Below, piece after piece: positions 25,124 through 36,000 of a stretch of DNA of 64,000 nt. Positions within the stretch are counted from its first letter, which is position 1. The number at the start of each line of letters is the position of its first letter. The notes under the pieces were generated by a model. The model did no database searches. It saw nothing but the letters and a program-made list of their open reading frames with translations, and was not told the origin of the DNA. The translations under genes were made by a program, and so were the position numbers. The DNA is from Methylobacterium sp. J-067. GTDB lineage: Bacteria > Pseudomonadota > Alphaproteobacteria > Rhizobiales > Beijerinckiaceae. Location of the stretch: positions 61,835 through 125,834 of the forward strand of contig NZ_JAKSXZ010000123.1 of assembly GCF_022829465.1 (NCBI RefSeq), read 5' to 3'.

Positions 25124-28100
25124 TCACGCCGCCATCCGGTGTTCGCGCAGCGCCCGCGCGTCGGGGTTGGTCTTCCGCCGGGAGAACAGGGAGATCAGGA
25201 TCGGCACGATCACCAGGATCAGGTTCGGCGCCAGGATGATGCCGCCGACCACCACGAGGGCGAGGGGCTTCTGCACCTGCGAGCCGATGCCGGTGGAGAT
25301 CGCCGCCGGCAGCAGGCCGACGCAGGCCGCGACGCAGGTCATCATCACCGGGCGCATGCGCACCACGGCGGCGTTCCAGATCGCCTCCGACCGCTCCCAG
25401 CCCTCGTCGAGGAGCTGGTTGTAGTAGGCGAGCAGGATCACGCCCTCCATGGTCGAGATGCCGAACAGGGCAATGAAGCCGATCGCCGCCGAGATCGAGA
25501 AGGGCGTGCCCGTCGCGAACAGGGCGAAGATGCCGCCGATCATCGCCATCGGGATCACCGAGAGGGTGAGCAGCATGTCGGTGACGGAGGAGAAGTTCAC
25601 GAACAGGAGCAGCGCGATCAGCAGCAGGGTGATCGGCACGACGAGGCTGAGCCGCGTCGCCGCCTCGGTGAGGTTCGTGAACTGGCCGACCCATTCCGCG
25701 TGGTAGCCGGAGGGCATGTCGACCTCCTGCTCCACCCGGCGCTGCGCCTCGAGCACCGTCGAGCCGAGGTCGCGCCCGCGCACGGAGAACTTCACCGGGA
25801 TGTAGCGCTCCTGGTCCTCGCGGTAGATGAACGAGGCGCCGGAGACGAGATCGACGTCGGCGATCTCGGAGAGGGGCACCTGGATCACCCCGCCATTGGG
25901 GTTCTGCGCGCCGACCGCGATGTTGCGGATCGTGGCCAGCGACGAGCGGTACTCCTTGGCGAGCCGCACCCGCATGGGGAAGTGCCGGTCCGAGCCGTAT
26001 TCGTAGAGGTCGCCCACCGTCTGGCCGCCGACCGCCGCCTGGATCGTGGTGTTCACGTCGCTGATCGAGAGGCCGTAGCGGGCCGCCTTGTGCCGGTCGA
26101 CGTCGATCCGCACCGTCGGCTGGCCGAGGGATTCGAACACCGACAGGTCGGTGATGCCCGGAACGGTCGAGAGCACCGCCTTCACCTGGTTGGCGGTCTT
26201 CGTCAGCTGCGCGAGGTCGGTGCCGTAGATCTTGACCGAGTTCTCGCCCTTCACGCCCGAGGCCGCCTCCTGGACGTTGTCCTCGATATACTGGGAGAAG
26301 TTGAACTCGATACCGGGGAATTCCTGTTCGAGCCGGGCGTTGAGGTCGTGGATCAGGGTGTCCTTGTCCAGGCCCTTGCGCCACTGGTCGATGGGCTTCA
26401 GGGGTGCCAGGATCTCGACGTTGAAGAAGCCGGTGGCGTCGGTCCCGTCGTTCGGCCGCCCCTGGTGCGAGATGACCGTGATCACCTCCGGCACCTCCTG
26501 GAAGATTTTACGCAGGCGCTGCACGTAGGCGTTGCCGGCCTCCAGGGAGATCGAGGAGGGCATGGTGCCGCGCACGTAGAGGTTGCCCTCCTCCAATTTC
26601 GGCAGGAATTCGAGGCCGAGATGCCGGGCGGCCAGTCCCGAGCCAAGCAACACCGCCAGCATCACGGCGACGGTCAGCACGCGGTTGCGCAGGCCGAAGC
26701 GCAGGGCGGTCTCGTGGCCGACGCGCAGCACCCGCACGATGAGTGTGTCGCGCTCCTCGACCTTCTTCGGCAGCATGAGCGCCGAGAGGGCGGGCGAGAC
26801 GGTGAAGGTGGCGACCAGACCGCCGACCAGGGCGTAGGCGTAGGTCTTGGCCATCGGCCCGAAGATATGGCCCTCGACGCCCGACATGGTGAAGAGCGGC
26901 AGGAAGCCGACGATGATGATGGTGGCCGAGAAGAAGATCGCCCGGTTCACCTCGGCGCCCGCGATGGCGATGGTGCCGAGCCGCCCCTTCAGCCCCCCCG
27001 GTGCCGGCTGCCCCTCGGAATGCTCCGGCTCGGCGAGGTGCCGAAACACATTCTCGACCATGATCACCGTCGCATCGACGATCAGGCCGAAATCGATGGC
27101 GCCGAGCGAGAGGAGGTTCGCTGAATCGCCCCGGATCACGAGGATCAGGATGGCGAAGCCCAGCGCGAAGGGGATCGTCGCCGCCACGATGATCGCGCTG
27201 GTGAGTGAGCCGAGGAACAGCCACTGCACCACGAAGACCAGCACCACGCCGAAGACGAGGTTGTGCATCACCGTGTGCGTGGTGGTGTGGATCAGGCCCG
27301 AGCGGTCGTAGATCCGCTCGATCTTCACGTCCGGCGGCAGGACGGTGGAGGAGTTGATCTTGTCGATCTCGGCCTCGACCCGCTCCAGGGTCGGCAGGCT
27401 CTCGCCGCCGCGGGTCATCAGCACGATGCCCTCGACCACGTCCGGCTGGTTGTCGTGGCCGACGATGCCCAGCCGTGGGGCGTTCGAGACGCGCACGTCC
27501 GCCACGTCCCGCACCAGCACCGGCACGCCGTTGACGAGGCTGATGAGCGTGTCCTTGATGTCGTCCATGTCGCGGATCAGGCCGACGCCGCGCACCACCG
27601 CCGATTGCTGGCCGACATTGAGGGTCTGGCCGCCGACATTGATCGAGGCGTTGTTCAAGGCGTTCGTTAGCTGCACCAGGGTCAGGCCCTGTGCCTGGAG
27701 CCGGTTCAGGTCGACGGCGACCTCGAATTCCTTGGCCTTGCCGCCGAAGGCGGTGACGTCCACCACGCCCGGAATCGCCTTGAAGCGGCGCTGCAGCACC
27801 CAATCCTGCAGGGTCTTCATGTCCATCGGCGAGTAGCCCGCCGGGCCGACGAGCTTGTAGCGCATGATCTCGCCGACCGGGCTCGTCGGCGAGATGGAGG
27901 GCTGGGCGCCGTTCGGCAGTTGCGGCGCCTGCGACAGGCGGTTGAGCACCCGCTGGAGCGCCTCCTCGTAAGTGTAATTGTAGTTGAACTGCACCTTCAC
28001 GTCGGAGAGGCCGAACAGCGAGATCGTCCGCACCACCTGGGCGTTGGGAATGCCCGCCAGGGCCACCTCGAGCGGGATGGTGATGTAGCGCTCGATCTCG

Positions 28101-28273
28101 TCCGCCGACTGGCCGGGATTCTGGGTGATGACGTCGACGAGCGGCGGCACCGGGTCCGGATAGGCCTCGATGTTGAGCTTGGTGTAGGCGGCGTAGCCGA
28201 TGCCGAGCATCAGCACGAAGAGCAGGCAAACGAGGACGCGCTGCCTCAGCGCGAAGACGATCAGAGCGTTCAT
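25124..28273 (-). CDS. Heavy-metal RND efflux pump (CzcA/CusA family, HME-RND)
   Basis: A 1049-aa twelve-helix inner-membrane proton antiporter that pumps metal ions from periplasm or cytoplasm through the outer-membrane factor. The helix-4 motif GAIDFGLIVDATVIMVEN keeps the Asp, Asp and Glu at the spacing of CzcA Asp402/Asp408/Glu415, typical for divalent-metal members; it is not the Cu/Ag CusA version. Periplasmic porter domains (KLNIEAYPDPVPPLVDV, VQFNYNYTYEEALQRV) and the second helix set (FSISAAIGFIALFGISTMEGVILLAYYNQLLDEG) are complete. The adaptor gene ends 10 bp upstream. The metal is not determined by sequence. Confidence 0.93.
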   Translation of the reverse strand: MNALIVFALRQRVLVCLLFVLMLGIGYAAYTKLNIEAYPDPVPPLVDVITQNPGQSADEIERYITIPLEVALAGIPNAQVVRTISLFGLSDVKVQFNYNYTYEEALQRVLNRLSQAPQLPNGAQPSISPTSPVGEIMRYKLVGPAGYSPMDMKTLQDWVLQRRFKAIPGVVDVTAFGGKAKEFEVAVDLNRLQAQGLTLVQLTNALNNASINVGGQTLNVGQQSAVVRGVGLIRDMDDIKDTLISLVNGVPVLVRDVADVRVSNAPRLGIVGHDNQPDVVEGIVLMTRGGESLPTLERVEAEIDKINSSTVLPPDVKIERIYDRSGLIHTTTHTVMHNLVFGVVLVFVVQWLFLGSLTSAIIVAATIPFALGFAILILVIRGDSANLLSLGAIDFGLIVDATVIMVENVFRHLAEPEHSEGQPAPGGLKGRLGTIAIAGAEVNRAIFFSATIIIVGFLPLFTMSGVEGHIFGPMAKTYAYALVGGLVATFTVSPALSALMLPKKVEERDTLIVRVLRVGHETALRFGLRNRVLTVAVMLAVLLGSGLAARHLGLEFLPKLEEGNLYVRGTMPSSISLEAGNAYVQRLRKIFQEVPEVITVISHQGRPNDGTDATGFFNVEILAPLKPIDQWRKGLDKDTLIHDLNARLEQEFPGIEFNFSQYIEDNVQEAASGVKGENSVKIYGTDLAQLTKTANQVKAVLSTVPGITDLSVFESLGQPTVRIDVDRHKAARYGLSISDVNTTIQAAVGGQTVGDLYEYGSDRHFPMRVRLAKEYRSSLATIRNIAVGAQNPNGGVIQVPLSEIADVDLVSGASFIYREDQERYIPVKFSVRGRDLGSTVLEAQRRVEQEVDMPSGYHAEWVGQFTNLTEAATRLSLVVPITLLLIALLLFVNFSSVTDMLLTLSVIPMAMIGGIFALFATGTPFSISAAIGFIALFGISTMEGVILLAYYNQLLDEGWERSEAIWNAAVVRMRPVMMTCVAACVGLLPAAISTGIGSQVQKPLALVVVGGIILAPNLILVIVPILISLFSRRKTNPDARALREHRMAA

Positions 28274-28283
28274 CGCGCCCGCC

Positions 28284-29615
28284 TCACGACGCCTTGTCGC
28301 CCGTGGCCGCCCTGTCGATGAACAGGGCGCCGCGGGTCACGATCTGCTCGCCGGCCTGCAGGCCGGAGACGACCTGGGCGTTGTCGCCGTTGATCAGCCC
28401 CAGTTGCAGGTCGCGGGCCTCCACCGCCCCGTCCGGCCGCGCCACCCAGACATGGGTGCGCCCGCCCTCGTAGACGACGGCGGAGAGGGGCACGCTCGGG
28501 CTCGGCTCGCCCTTGCCGGTGACGATCGTGTAGGTGGCGAACATCTCCGGCCGGAGCAGCCGGTCGGGATTGTCGACCTCGCTGCGCACGGCGAGGCGGC
28601 GCGTCGCCGGGTCGAGGCTCGCGGCCATGTAGTTCACCCGCGCCTTGAACACGCGGGCGCCGAACCCCGCCACCTTCGCCTCGACCTCCTGGCCGATGCG
28701 GATCTTCGGGATCTCGCTCTCGCGCACGTTGGCGATGAGCCAGACGGTGGAGAGGTCGCCGATCACGAATTGCGGATCGCCGGAGGCGGTGATGTACTGG
28801 CCGATGCCGACCTTGCGCTGGACGATGGTGCCGGGGATGGGCGCGCGGATCTTCGTCTCCGGGCTCATCGTGCCGTTCTTCTCGTAGGCCGCGATCTCCG
28901 TATCGGTCTTGCCGAGCAGCCGCAGGCGGTTCTTCACCGCGTCGAGGGCGGCCTCGGCGGTCTTCAGGTCGCTCTGCGCTGCGATCACGTCGTTTTGTGC
29001 GGATTGGTAGTCCTTCAGGGCCACCGCCTTGGCCTGGAACAGCTCTTGCTGCCGGGTGGCGATGGTCTGGTCTAGCTTCAGCAGCGCCTGCTGCTTCTGC
29101 AGGGTGTTGAGCGCGGCCTGGTAATCGTTCTGCGCCTGGACCATGTCGGTGGCCTCGACCACGAACAGCACGTCCCCGGCCTTCACGTCGTCGCCCGCCC
29201 GGACCAATACCTTGGTGACGCGGCCGGAATAGGGGGAGACCACCGGCACGTTGTCGTCGTCGTTGAGGGCGATTCGGCCCTCCGCCGCGCCCTCGGGCCG
29301 GAAGACCTGGGTCGCCACGGGCAGGATCTCGAAGGAGGCGCGCTGCTCCTTGCTCGGGCGGAACACCCGCTCCACCGGGGCGGCCTTGGTCGCGTCGATC
29401 CCGGCATCCTGGTCGTCCGAGGCGAACAACCCCTTGACCGCCGCGATCACCCGCTCGCCGAGGTCGCGCGCCTCGTGCGGGCGCAGGGCCGCGAAGGCGC
29501 CGATGCCGCCCAGGACGACGAGCAGGACGAGGAGAACGCGGCCCCGCCGCCGCCGAGCGGGCCGCGTCGGGGAGAGGCCTGCCTGATCCGGATGGAGGGG
29601 GTTGCGGGCGTCCAT
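28284..29615 (-). CDS. RND efflux periplasmic adaptor (CzcB/CusB-type membrane fusion protein)
   Basis: A 443-aa adaptor with a cytoplasmic basic start, one membrane helix (VLLVLLVVLGGIGAFAAL, about 26-43), a lipoyl-type domain (VVSPYSGRVTKVLVRAGDDVKAGDVLFVVE), a long alpha-hairpin (DYQAALNTLQKQQALLKLDQTIATRQQELFQAKAVALKDYQSAQNDVIAAQSDLKTAEAALDAVKNRL), and a beta-barrel/membrane-proximal domain. First gene of the operon adaptor-pump-channel. The start is ATG 29615 (MDARNPLHPDQAG); a longer frame upstream has no better ribosome-binding site. Confidence 0.92.
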   Translation of the reverse strand: MDARNPLHPDQAGLSPTRPARRRRGRVLLVLLVVLGGIGAFAALRPHEARDLGERVIAAVKGLFASDDQDAGIDATKAAPVERVFRPSKEQRASFEILPVATQVFRPEGAAEGRIALNDDDNVPVVSPYSGRVTKVLVRAGDDVKAGDVLFVVEATDMVQAQNDYQAALNTLQKQQALLKLDQTIATRQQELFQAKAVALKDYQSAQNDVIAAQSDLKTAEAALDAVKNRLRLLGKTDTEIAAYEKNGTMSPETKIRAPIPGTIVQRKVGIGQYITASGDPQFVIGDLSTVWLIANVRESEIPKIRIGQEVEAKVAGFGARVFKARVNYMAASLDPATRRLAVRSEVDNPDRLLRPEMFATYTIVTGKGEPSPSVPLSAVVYEGGRTHVWVARPDGAVEARDLQLGLINGDNAQVVSGLQAGEQIVTRGALFIDRAATGDKAS

Positions 29616-29928
29616 GGGCGTCGTTTCAGCCGGGCGGTGAGATGTCAGCCGCGATTCGCGCCTGCCTTGGGAGCAAGCGTTGAACCCGAGGTTGGCGCTT
29701 TTCCAAGGCAATGACGCAAAATCAGTCGCGCCACCGTCTCGGGATGGGGGTTAGAACCTCGGCCGCCGCGCGGCAAACGACGGTTTCGTGAGGGGCTGTC
29801 TCCGTCTGTGATCGACCCGCATGACGGACCTGTGACGGGCTGGGGACGGGGCCCCTTCCGTTGGCGAGGTCGCGTGACAATGTTACAGCCGCAACCCCGA
29901 CGACCCTTCGCGAACACGGCAGGCCGCT
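29616..29928. other. 313-bp divergent intergenic region between the RND operon and the CobW-type gene
   Basis: No convincing gene. It must hold both promoters. The imperfect palindrome GTGAC-AAT-GTTAC with a trailing A (29874-29887, 41 bp before the CobW-type ATG) resembles in layout the operators found before zinc-regulated genes of this family, but it is not a clear Zur box. The rest is GC-rich with no strong repeat. Confidence 0.5.
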
Positions 29929-30909
29929 ATGGCACATTCCCCCCAGACGGACGGCAAGATCCCGGTCACGGTGCTCACCGGCTATCTCGGCGCGGGCAAG
30001 ACGACCCTGCTCAACCGCATCCTCACCGAGAATCACGGGCGCCGCTACGCGGTCATCGTCAACGAGTTCGGCGAGATCGGCATCGACAACGACCTCGTCG
30101 TCGGCGCGGACGAGGAAGTGTTCGAGATGAACAACGGCTGCGTCTGCTGCACCGTGCGCGGCGACCTGATCCGCATCATGGACGGGCTGGTGAAGCGCCG
30201 GGGCAAGTTCGACGCGATCATCGTCGAGACGACCGGCCTCGCCGACCCGGCCCCCGTGGCCCAGACCTTCTTCGTGGACCAGGATGTCGGCGACGCCGCC
30301 CGCCTCGACGCGGTGGTGACGGTGGCCGACGCCAAGTGGCTGACCGACCGCCTGAAGGACGCCCCCGAGGCGAAGAACCAGATCGCCTTCGCGGACGTGA
30401 TCCTGCTCAACAAGTCGGACCTCGTCTCGCCCGCCGACCTCGACCGGGTGGAGGGCGAGATCCGCGCCATCAACCCCCTGGCGCAATTGCACCGCACGAC
30501 GAATTGCGCCGTGCCCCTCGACGCAGTGCTGGAGCGCAACGCCTTCGACCTCGACCGCATCCTCGACGTGGAGCCCGACTTCCTGGAGGAGGGCCACCAC
30601 CATCACCACGATTCGGAGATCCGCTCGATCTCCGCGAAGATCGAGGGCGAGGTGGACCCGGAGAGGTTCATGCCGTGGATCTCGAACCTCACGCAGGTCC
30701 AGGGCCCGGACATCCTGCGCTGCAAGGGCATCGTCGCCTTCCCGAACGAGCCGAAGCGCTTCGTCTTCCAGGGCGTGCACATGATCCTCGACGGGGACGT
30801 GCAGGGCGATTGGGGGAAGGACGAGGCGCGCGTCAGCCGCGTGGTCTTCATCGGCCGCAACCTCGACGAGGCGACGATCCGCGAGGGCTTCGAGGCGTGC
30901 CGGGCCTGA
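29929..30909 (+). CDS. CobW/COG0523-family metallochaperone GTPase
   Basis: A 326-aa G3E-family GTPase that loads metals (zinc, cobalt or others) into target proteins. Walker A GYLGAGKT is at 18-25, the metal-binding GCVCC (Cys71, Cys73, Cys74 in [12 protein letters not shown]) is intact, ETTGLADP (Walker B/switch II), NKSD (guanine specificity), and a His-rich loop HHHHHD near residue 225 that probably binds metal. The C-terminal domain ([18 protein letters not shown]) is normal. Which metal cannot be read; genes of this family next to zinc-regulated operators are usually Zn-related. It is divergent from the RND metal efflux operon. Confidence 0.93.
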   Translation: MAHSPQTDGKIPVTVLTGYLGAGKTTLLNRILTENHGRRYAVIVNEFGEIGIDNDLVVGADEEVFEMNNGCVCCTVRGDLIRIMDGLVKRRGKFDAIIVETTGLADPAPVAQTFFVDQDVGDAARLDAVVTVADAKWLTDRLKDAPEAKNQIAFADVILLNKSDLVSPADLDRVEGEIRAINPLAQLHRTTNCAVPLDAVLERNAFDLDRILDVEPDFLEEGHHHHHDSEIRSISAKIEGEVDPERFMPWISNLTQVQGPDILRCKGIVAFPNEPKRFVFQGVHMILDGDVQGDWGKDEARVSRVVFIGRNLDEATIREGFEACRA

Positions 30910-30913
30910 GGCC

Positions 30914-32023
30914 CTACACCACCACGGTGATCGCCTGCGCCGCCCGCGTCAGCCCGGTGTAGAGCCACCGGGCCCGGTGCTCGCGGAAGGCGTAGGATTC
31001 ATCGAACAGGGTCACGCGGTCCCACTGCGAGCCCTGCGCCTTGTGCACGGTGAGCGCGTAGCCGTAGGTGAACTCGTCGGTCTCCCGGCGCTGGTAGAGG
31101 GGGATCTCCTCGTCGGTGCCGGCGATCATCGCCCGCAGCACCTTGATGTCGGTGGGGCGGCGGCGCAGCGCCGGGTCGTCCTCCGGCACGATGTCGAGGC
31201 GGACCATGTCCGGCCGGGGCGGCGCGCGGAGCGCATGGACCGTCCAGGTCGAGCCGTTGAGCAGGCCCTTCACCCGATCGTTGCGCAGGCAGACCAGCTT
31301 CTCCCCCACCGCCGGCATCGGATCGGTGTGGCCGGCGATCTCCCGCAGGCGGTTGTTGTAGAGCCGCCGCGTCTTGTTGAGCCCGACCAGCACCTGATCG
31401 CACTCCATGACCTGCGCGGGGTCGAGGTCCCGGCGGGAGACGACGCGGCTCGCCCCGAACTCCCCCCGCTCCAGCCGGCCGCCCTCGCGCACGGTCATGG
31501 CCATGCGCACGATCGGGTCGTCCTTGGCCTGCCGGTGGACATCGGTGAGCATCACGTCGGGCTCGGCCTCGGTGAAGAAGCCGCCGCCGCGCACCGGCGG
31601 CAACTGGGCCGGATCGCCCAGGACCAGCACCGGCTTGTCGAAGGACAGGAGGTCGTTGCCGAGGTCGGAATCGACCATCGAGCACTCGTCGATGACGATG
31701 AGGTCCGCCTTGGCCACCGGGCCGGAGCGGTTGAGAGTGAAGGTCGGGCCGCCGCCCTCCTCCGCCTCCTTGGTGCGGTAGATCAGCGAGTGGATCGTCG
31801 CCGCGTCGTGGCAGCCCTTCTGGCGCATCACCGAGGCGGCCTTGCCCGTGAAGGCGCCGAACACCACGGACCCGTCGACATCCTCCGCGATGCGGCGGGC
31901 GAGCGTCGTCTTGCCGGTGCCGGCATAACCGAAGAGGCGGAACACCTGCGCGCCGCCGTCGCGGCGCCACGCATCGATCGCCTTCAGGGCCGCATCCTGC
32001 TGCGGCGCGTAGGCATCGGTCAT
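30914..32023 (-). CDS. RecD-like/AAA_30 ATP-dependent DNA helicase
   Basis: A 369-aa superfamily-1 helicase of the compact RecD2/TraA-like type. Motif I FGYAGTGKTTLA (about 31-42), FGAFTGKAASVMRQKG (motif Ia), IVIDECSMVD (motif II), VLGDPAQLPPVRGGGFF (motif III) and the C-terminal TYGYALTVHKAQGSQWDRV with WLYTGLTRAAQAITVVV (motifs V/VI) are present. There is no RecBC partner. It follows hemF by 13 bp on the same strand, an operon by spacing; the pairing is curious. It ends four bases from the convergent CobW-type gene. Confidence 0.9.
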   Translation of the reverse strand: MTDAYAPQQDAALKAIDAWRRDGGAQVFRLFGYAGTGKTTLARRIAEDVDGSVVFGAFTGKAASVMRQKGCHDAATIHSLIYRTKEAEEGGGPTFTLNRSGPVAKADLIVIDECSMVDSDLGNDLLSFDKPVLVLGDPAQLPPVRGGGFFTEAEPDVMLTDVHRQAKDDPIVRMAMTVREGGRLERGEFGASRVVSRRDLDPAQVMECDQVLVGLNKTRRLYNNRLREIAGHTDPMPAVGEKLVCLRNDRVKGLLNGSTWTVHALRAPPRPDMVRLDIVPEDDPALRRRPTDIKVLRAMIAGTDEEIPLYQRRETDEFTYGYALTVHKAQGSQWDRVTLFDESYAFREHRARWLYTGLTRAAQAITVVV

Positions 32024-32036
32024 CGCGGGCGCGACC

Positions 32037-32975
32037 TCACGGCCAGCGCACGGTCGGCGGCATGGAGGACAGGATGGAGGCGACGTTGCCGCCGGTCTTC
32101 AGCCCGAAGATCGTGCCCCGGTCGTAGAGCAGGTTGAACTCCACGTAGCGCCCGCGCCGGATCTGCTGCTCCGTCCGATCCTCCTCCGTCCAGGCCTTGC
32201 GCATGTTCCCACGCATGATCGGCGGATAGGCGTCGAGGAAGGCGAGGCCGACCGACTTGGTGAAGGCGAGGTCCGCCTGGGGCTCCTCGCTCCAGCGGTA
32301 ATCGTAGAAGATGCCGCCGATGCCCCTCGGCTCGTTCCGGTGCTTGAGGTGGAAATACTCGTCGCACCACGCCTTGTAGGCCGCGTGATCCACCCCGTGG
32401 GCCTCGCAGGCCTTCTGCAGGCAGGCATGGAAGTGCCGGCTGTCCGGGTCGTCCTGAGTCCGCCGCCGCTCCAGCACGGGGGTCAGGTCGGCGCCGCCGC
32501 CGAACCACGCCTTGGTCGTCGCTACGAACCGCGTGTTCATGTGCACGGTGGGCGCATGCGGGTTCCAGGGATGGGCGATCAGTGAGATGCCGGTCGCGAA
32601 GAAGCGCGGATCCTCCGCCGCGCCGGGCATCTGCGCTCGGAACTCGGGGGCGAATTCGCCATGCACGGTCGAGATGTGGACTCCGGCCTTCTCGAAGGCC
32701 CGGCCCCTGAGCATCGCCATCACCCCGCCGCCGCCCGGCACGCCGCTGTGGTCGGTGCGCTGCCACGGTGTCAGGACGAAGCGGCCGGGCTCGCGCGGGG
32801 CGTCCGGGTGGAGGGGGTCCTCCGCCTCGTCCTCGATCGCCTCGAAGGCGGCCACGATCCGGTCCCGCAGGGTGGCGAACCACGACGCGGCCTCCGCCTT
32901 CATGGCGGCGACGTCGGCCTCCTTGACCGGCAGGCCGAGGGCGGCGCGGGGATCGGCGGGCATGCTCATGCCCAT
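32037..32975 (-). CDS. hemF: Oxygen-dependent coproporphyrinogen-III oxidase
   Basis: Converts coproporphyrinogen III to protoporphyrinogen IX with O2 in haem (and chlorophyll) synthesis, cytoplasm. A 312-aa protein of normal length. Signatures are [15 protein letters not shown] [37 protein letters not shown], and [32 protein letters not shown]. Start chosen at ATG 32975 (MGMSMPADP); later ATGs at 32969 and 32963 are possible. It is the first gene of a short operon with the RecD-like helicase and is divergent from addB. Confidence 0.95.
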   Translation of the reverse strand: MGMSMPADPRAALGLPVKEADVAAMKAEAASWFATLRDRIVAAFEAIEDEAEDPLHPDAPREPGRFVLTPWQRTDHSGVPGGGGVMAMLRGRAFEKAGVHISTVHGEFAPEFRAQMPGAAEDPRFFATGISLIAHPWNPHAPTVHMNTRFVATTKAWFGGGADLTPVLERRRTQDDPDSRHFHACLQKACEAHGVDHAAYKAWCDEYFHLKHRNEPRGIGGIFYDYRWSEEPQADLAFTKSVGLAFLDAYPPIMRGNMRKAWTEEDRTEQQIRRGRYVEFNLLYDRGTIFGLKTGGNVASILSSMPPTVRWP

Positions 32976-33099
32976 GGCTTTCCCACCCCGCCGGGCGGGC
33001 GTCAATCGGCGGGCGCCAATCGGGGGCGGCGCCCCGCCGGGGCGTGTATAAGGGCCTCCCGCGAGACCCGTCCTCGCCTCCCGAAACCCCGCCCGCTCC

Positions 33100-36000
33100 A
33101 TGACCGCCCGTCAGGCCGTCTTCACCGTGTCCCGTGGCGTGCCGTTCCTGCCGGCCGTGGCCGACGCCCTGCTGTCCGGGCAGCTGGTCGGGCCGGTGGC
33201 GCGGGACCCGCTGGCGCTGGCCTCCGTCTCGATCTACCTGCCGACCCGCCGGGCCGCCCGCGCCCTCTCGGCGATCCTGGCCGCGCGCCTGGGCGACGCG
33301 GCGCTGCTGCCGCGCACCGTGCCGCTGGGCGAGGCGGACGAGGCCGAACTCGACCTCGCCGCCGATCCGCTGCTCGGCGCCGCCCCGGCCCGGCCGCCCA
33401 TCGCGCCGCTGGAACGGCGGCTGATCCTCGCCCGCCTCGTCCGCGCCTGGGCGCAGACCGTCGACCGCTCGCTCCTGCCCCTGCAGGACGAGGTGCCGTT
33501 CCTCGTGCCCTCCTCCCCCGCCGACGCGGTGGGGCTGGCGGGCGACCTCGAAGGGCTGATGGACGCGCTCACCGTCGAGGGCCTGCCCTGGTCGGAGATC
33601 GCCGGGGCGGTGGAGGCGGAGTATTCCCGCTACTTCGGCCTGACCCTCGACTTCGTGAAGATCGCCGCCGAGAACTGGCCGAAGCTCCTCGACGCGCGCC
33701 AGCTCGCCGACCCCGTCGCCCGCGCCCGCAGCCTGATCCTCGCGGAGGGCGAGCGCCTCGCCAAGGCGCCGGACGATCCGGTGATCGTCGCGGGCTCCCT
33801 CGGCTCGGTGCCCGCCACCGCCAAGCTCATCACCGCCGTGGCGAGGCTGCCGCGCGGCGCGGTGGTGCTGCCGGGGCTCGATCTCGACCTCGACGAGGCC
33901 GGCTGGGACGGGATCGAGACCGGTGAGGGCTTCACCCGCACCATCGCCCACGGCCATCCGCAGGCGATCCTGCACCGGCTGCTCGGGCCGGGCGGCCTCG
34001 CCATGAACCGGACGGAGATCGTCGCGCTCGGCACCCCCGACGCCGCCGGGACGGCCCGCACCCGGATGCTCTCCCAGGCGCTCCGGCCCGCCGACACCAC
34101 CGATGCATGGTCGATCCTCGACCCGGCCGAGCGCGAGGCCACCGCGCGGCTCGGCCTCGACGGGCTCGCCCTGGTGGAGGCCGCCGACGAGCGCGAGGAG
34201 GCGCTGGTCGCCGCGCTGGCGCTGCGCGAGACCCTGGAGACGCCCGGCGCGACGGCCTTCCTCGTCACCCCCGACCGGGGGCTCGCGGGCCGGGTCGCCG
34301 TCGAGCTGCTGCGCTGGGGGATCGTCGCGGAGGATTCCGCCGGGCTGGCGCTCGCCGCCGCCCCGGCCGGGCGCCTCGCCCGCCTCGCGGCGGAATTCGC
34401 CGCCGACCTCGCCCGCGAACAGGCCGACTCCCTCCCCGCCCGGCTCATCGCCCTGTTGTCGCACCCGATGGTGCGGCTCGGCCTCGCCCGCACGGATCTG
34501 GTGCGCGGCGCCGCCGCCCTGGAGATCGGCCTGCTGCGCGGCCCCGCCCCCGCCCCGACCCTGGCGGGCCTGCGCCGGGCGCTCGCCGCGCGGCGGACGG
34601 GGGAGGACCCGGACCGCCGCCCGCCCCGGGCCGAGCGGCGCCTGACGGAGATCGACTGGGAGCTGGCCGCCTCGATCCTCGACCGGCTGGACGGCGCCTT
34701 CGCCGCGTTCCCCGGCCCGGACGGCAGGGGCACCCACGACCTCGTCGCCCTCGCCGCCGGACACCGGAAAGCCTGCGAGGCCCTGCTCTCCGGCCCGGAA
34801 GGGGACGAGGCAACGGAGGCCGAGGCTTCGCTCGCCTGCCTCGACACCCTGTTCGACGACCTCGACATGGCCGAGCCCGGCGGGATGGAGGGCGAGTTCG
34901 CCGACTATCCGAGCTTCTTCACCACCCTGACGCGGGAGCGGAAGGTCGGCTGCGCGGGGCCCTCGCCGCATCCGCGCCTGCGCATCCTCGGGCTGATCGA
35001 GGCGCGCCTGCTCCAGGCCGACCGCATCGTGATCGGCGGCCTGGACGAGGGCGTCTGGCCGGTGCGCACCGTGACCGACGCCTTCCTGAACCGCCCGATG
35101 CGCGAGCGGATCGGCCTCGACCCGCCGGAGCGGCGGATCGGCCAGATGGCCCACGATTTCACCGAGGCCCTGGGCTGCCACGACGTGGTGATCACCCGCG
35201 CCCTCAAGCGCGACGGTTCGCCCACCGTCCCCTCGCGGCTGATCCAGCGGATGCGCGCCTTCGCGGGCGAGGAGGCCTGGGGCACGGCGCTGAACGCCGG
35301 GCGGCGCCTGTCGGGCCTCGCCGACGCCCTCGATGCCGCGCCCGCCCAGCCGCGCCTGAAGCGGCCCGCGCCCAAGCCCGACCCGGCCCTGTTCCCCCGC
35401 AGCCTCAGCGTCACCGAGATCGAGACCCTGGTGCGCGACCCCTACGCGATCTTCGCGCGGCACGTCCTCGGCCTCGATCCCCTGGAACCGCTGGCCGCAC
35501 AGCCCGGCGCGGGCGAGCGCGGCACCCTGGTCCACCGCATCTTTTCGGAGTTCGCCACCGCGTATCCGCAGGCGCTGCCGGCCGCGGCCGACCAGCGCCT
35601 CGCCCAGATCGCCGCCGACGCCTTCGGGCCGATCAACGACGCCTATCCGAGCCTCTACGCGGAATGGTGGCCGCGCTACGCCCGCATGGCCCTGTCCTAC
35701 CTGCCCTGGGAGGCCGAGCGGCGGCCCGGCCTCACCCGCGTTCACGCCGAGATGTTCGGCCGCTGGACGATTCCGCTCGGCCGCGAGACCTTCACCCTGC
35801 GCGCCCGCGCCGACCGGATCGAACTCCGGCCGGACGGCACCGCCTGCATCGTGGACTTCAAGACCGGCACCGTGCCGAGCGCGAAGGAGATCTTCGCCGG
35901 CTTCTCGCCGCAGCTGACGCTGGAGGCGGCGATGCTGATGCACGGCGCCTTCAAGGACCTGCCGCGCACCGCGCAGACGCCGGACCTGCTCTACGTCCAG

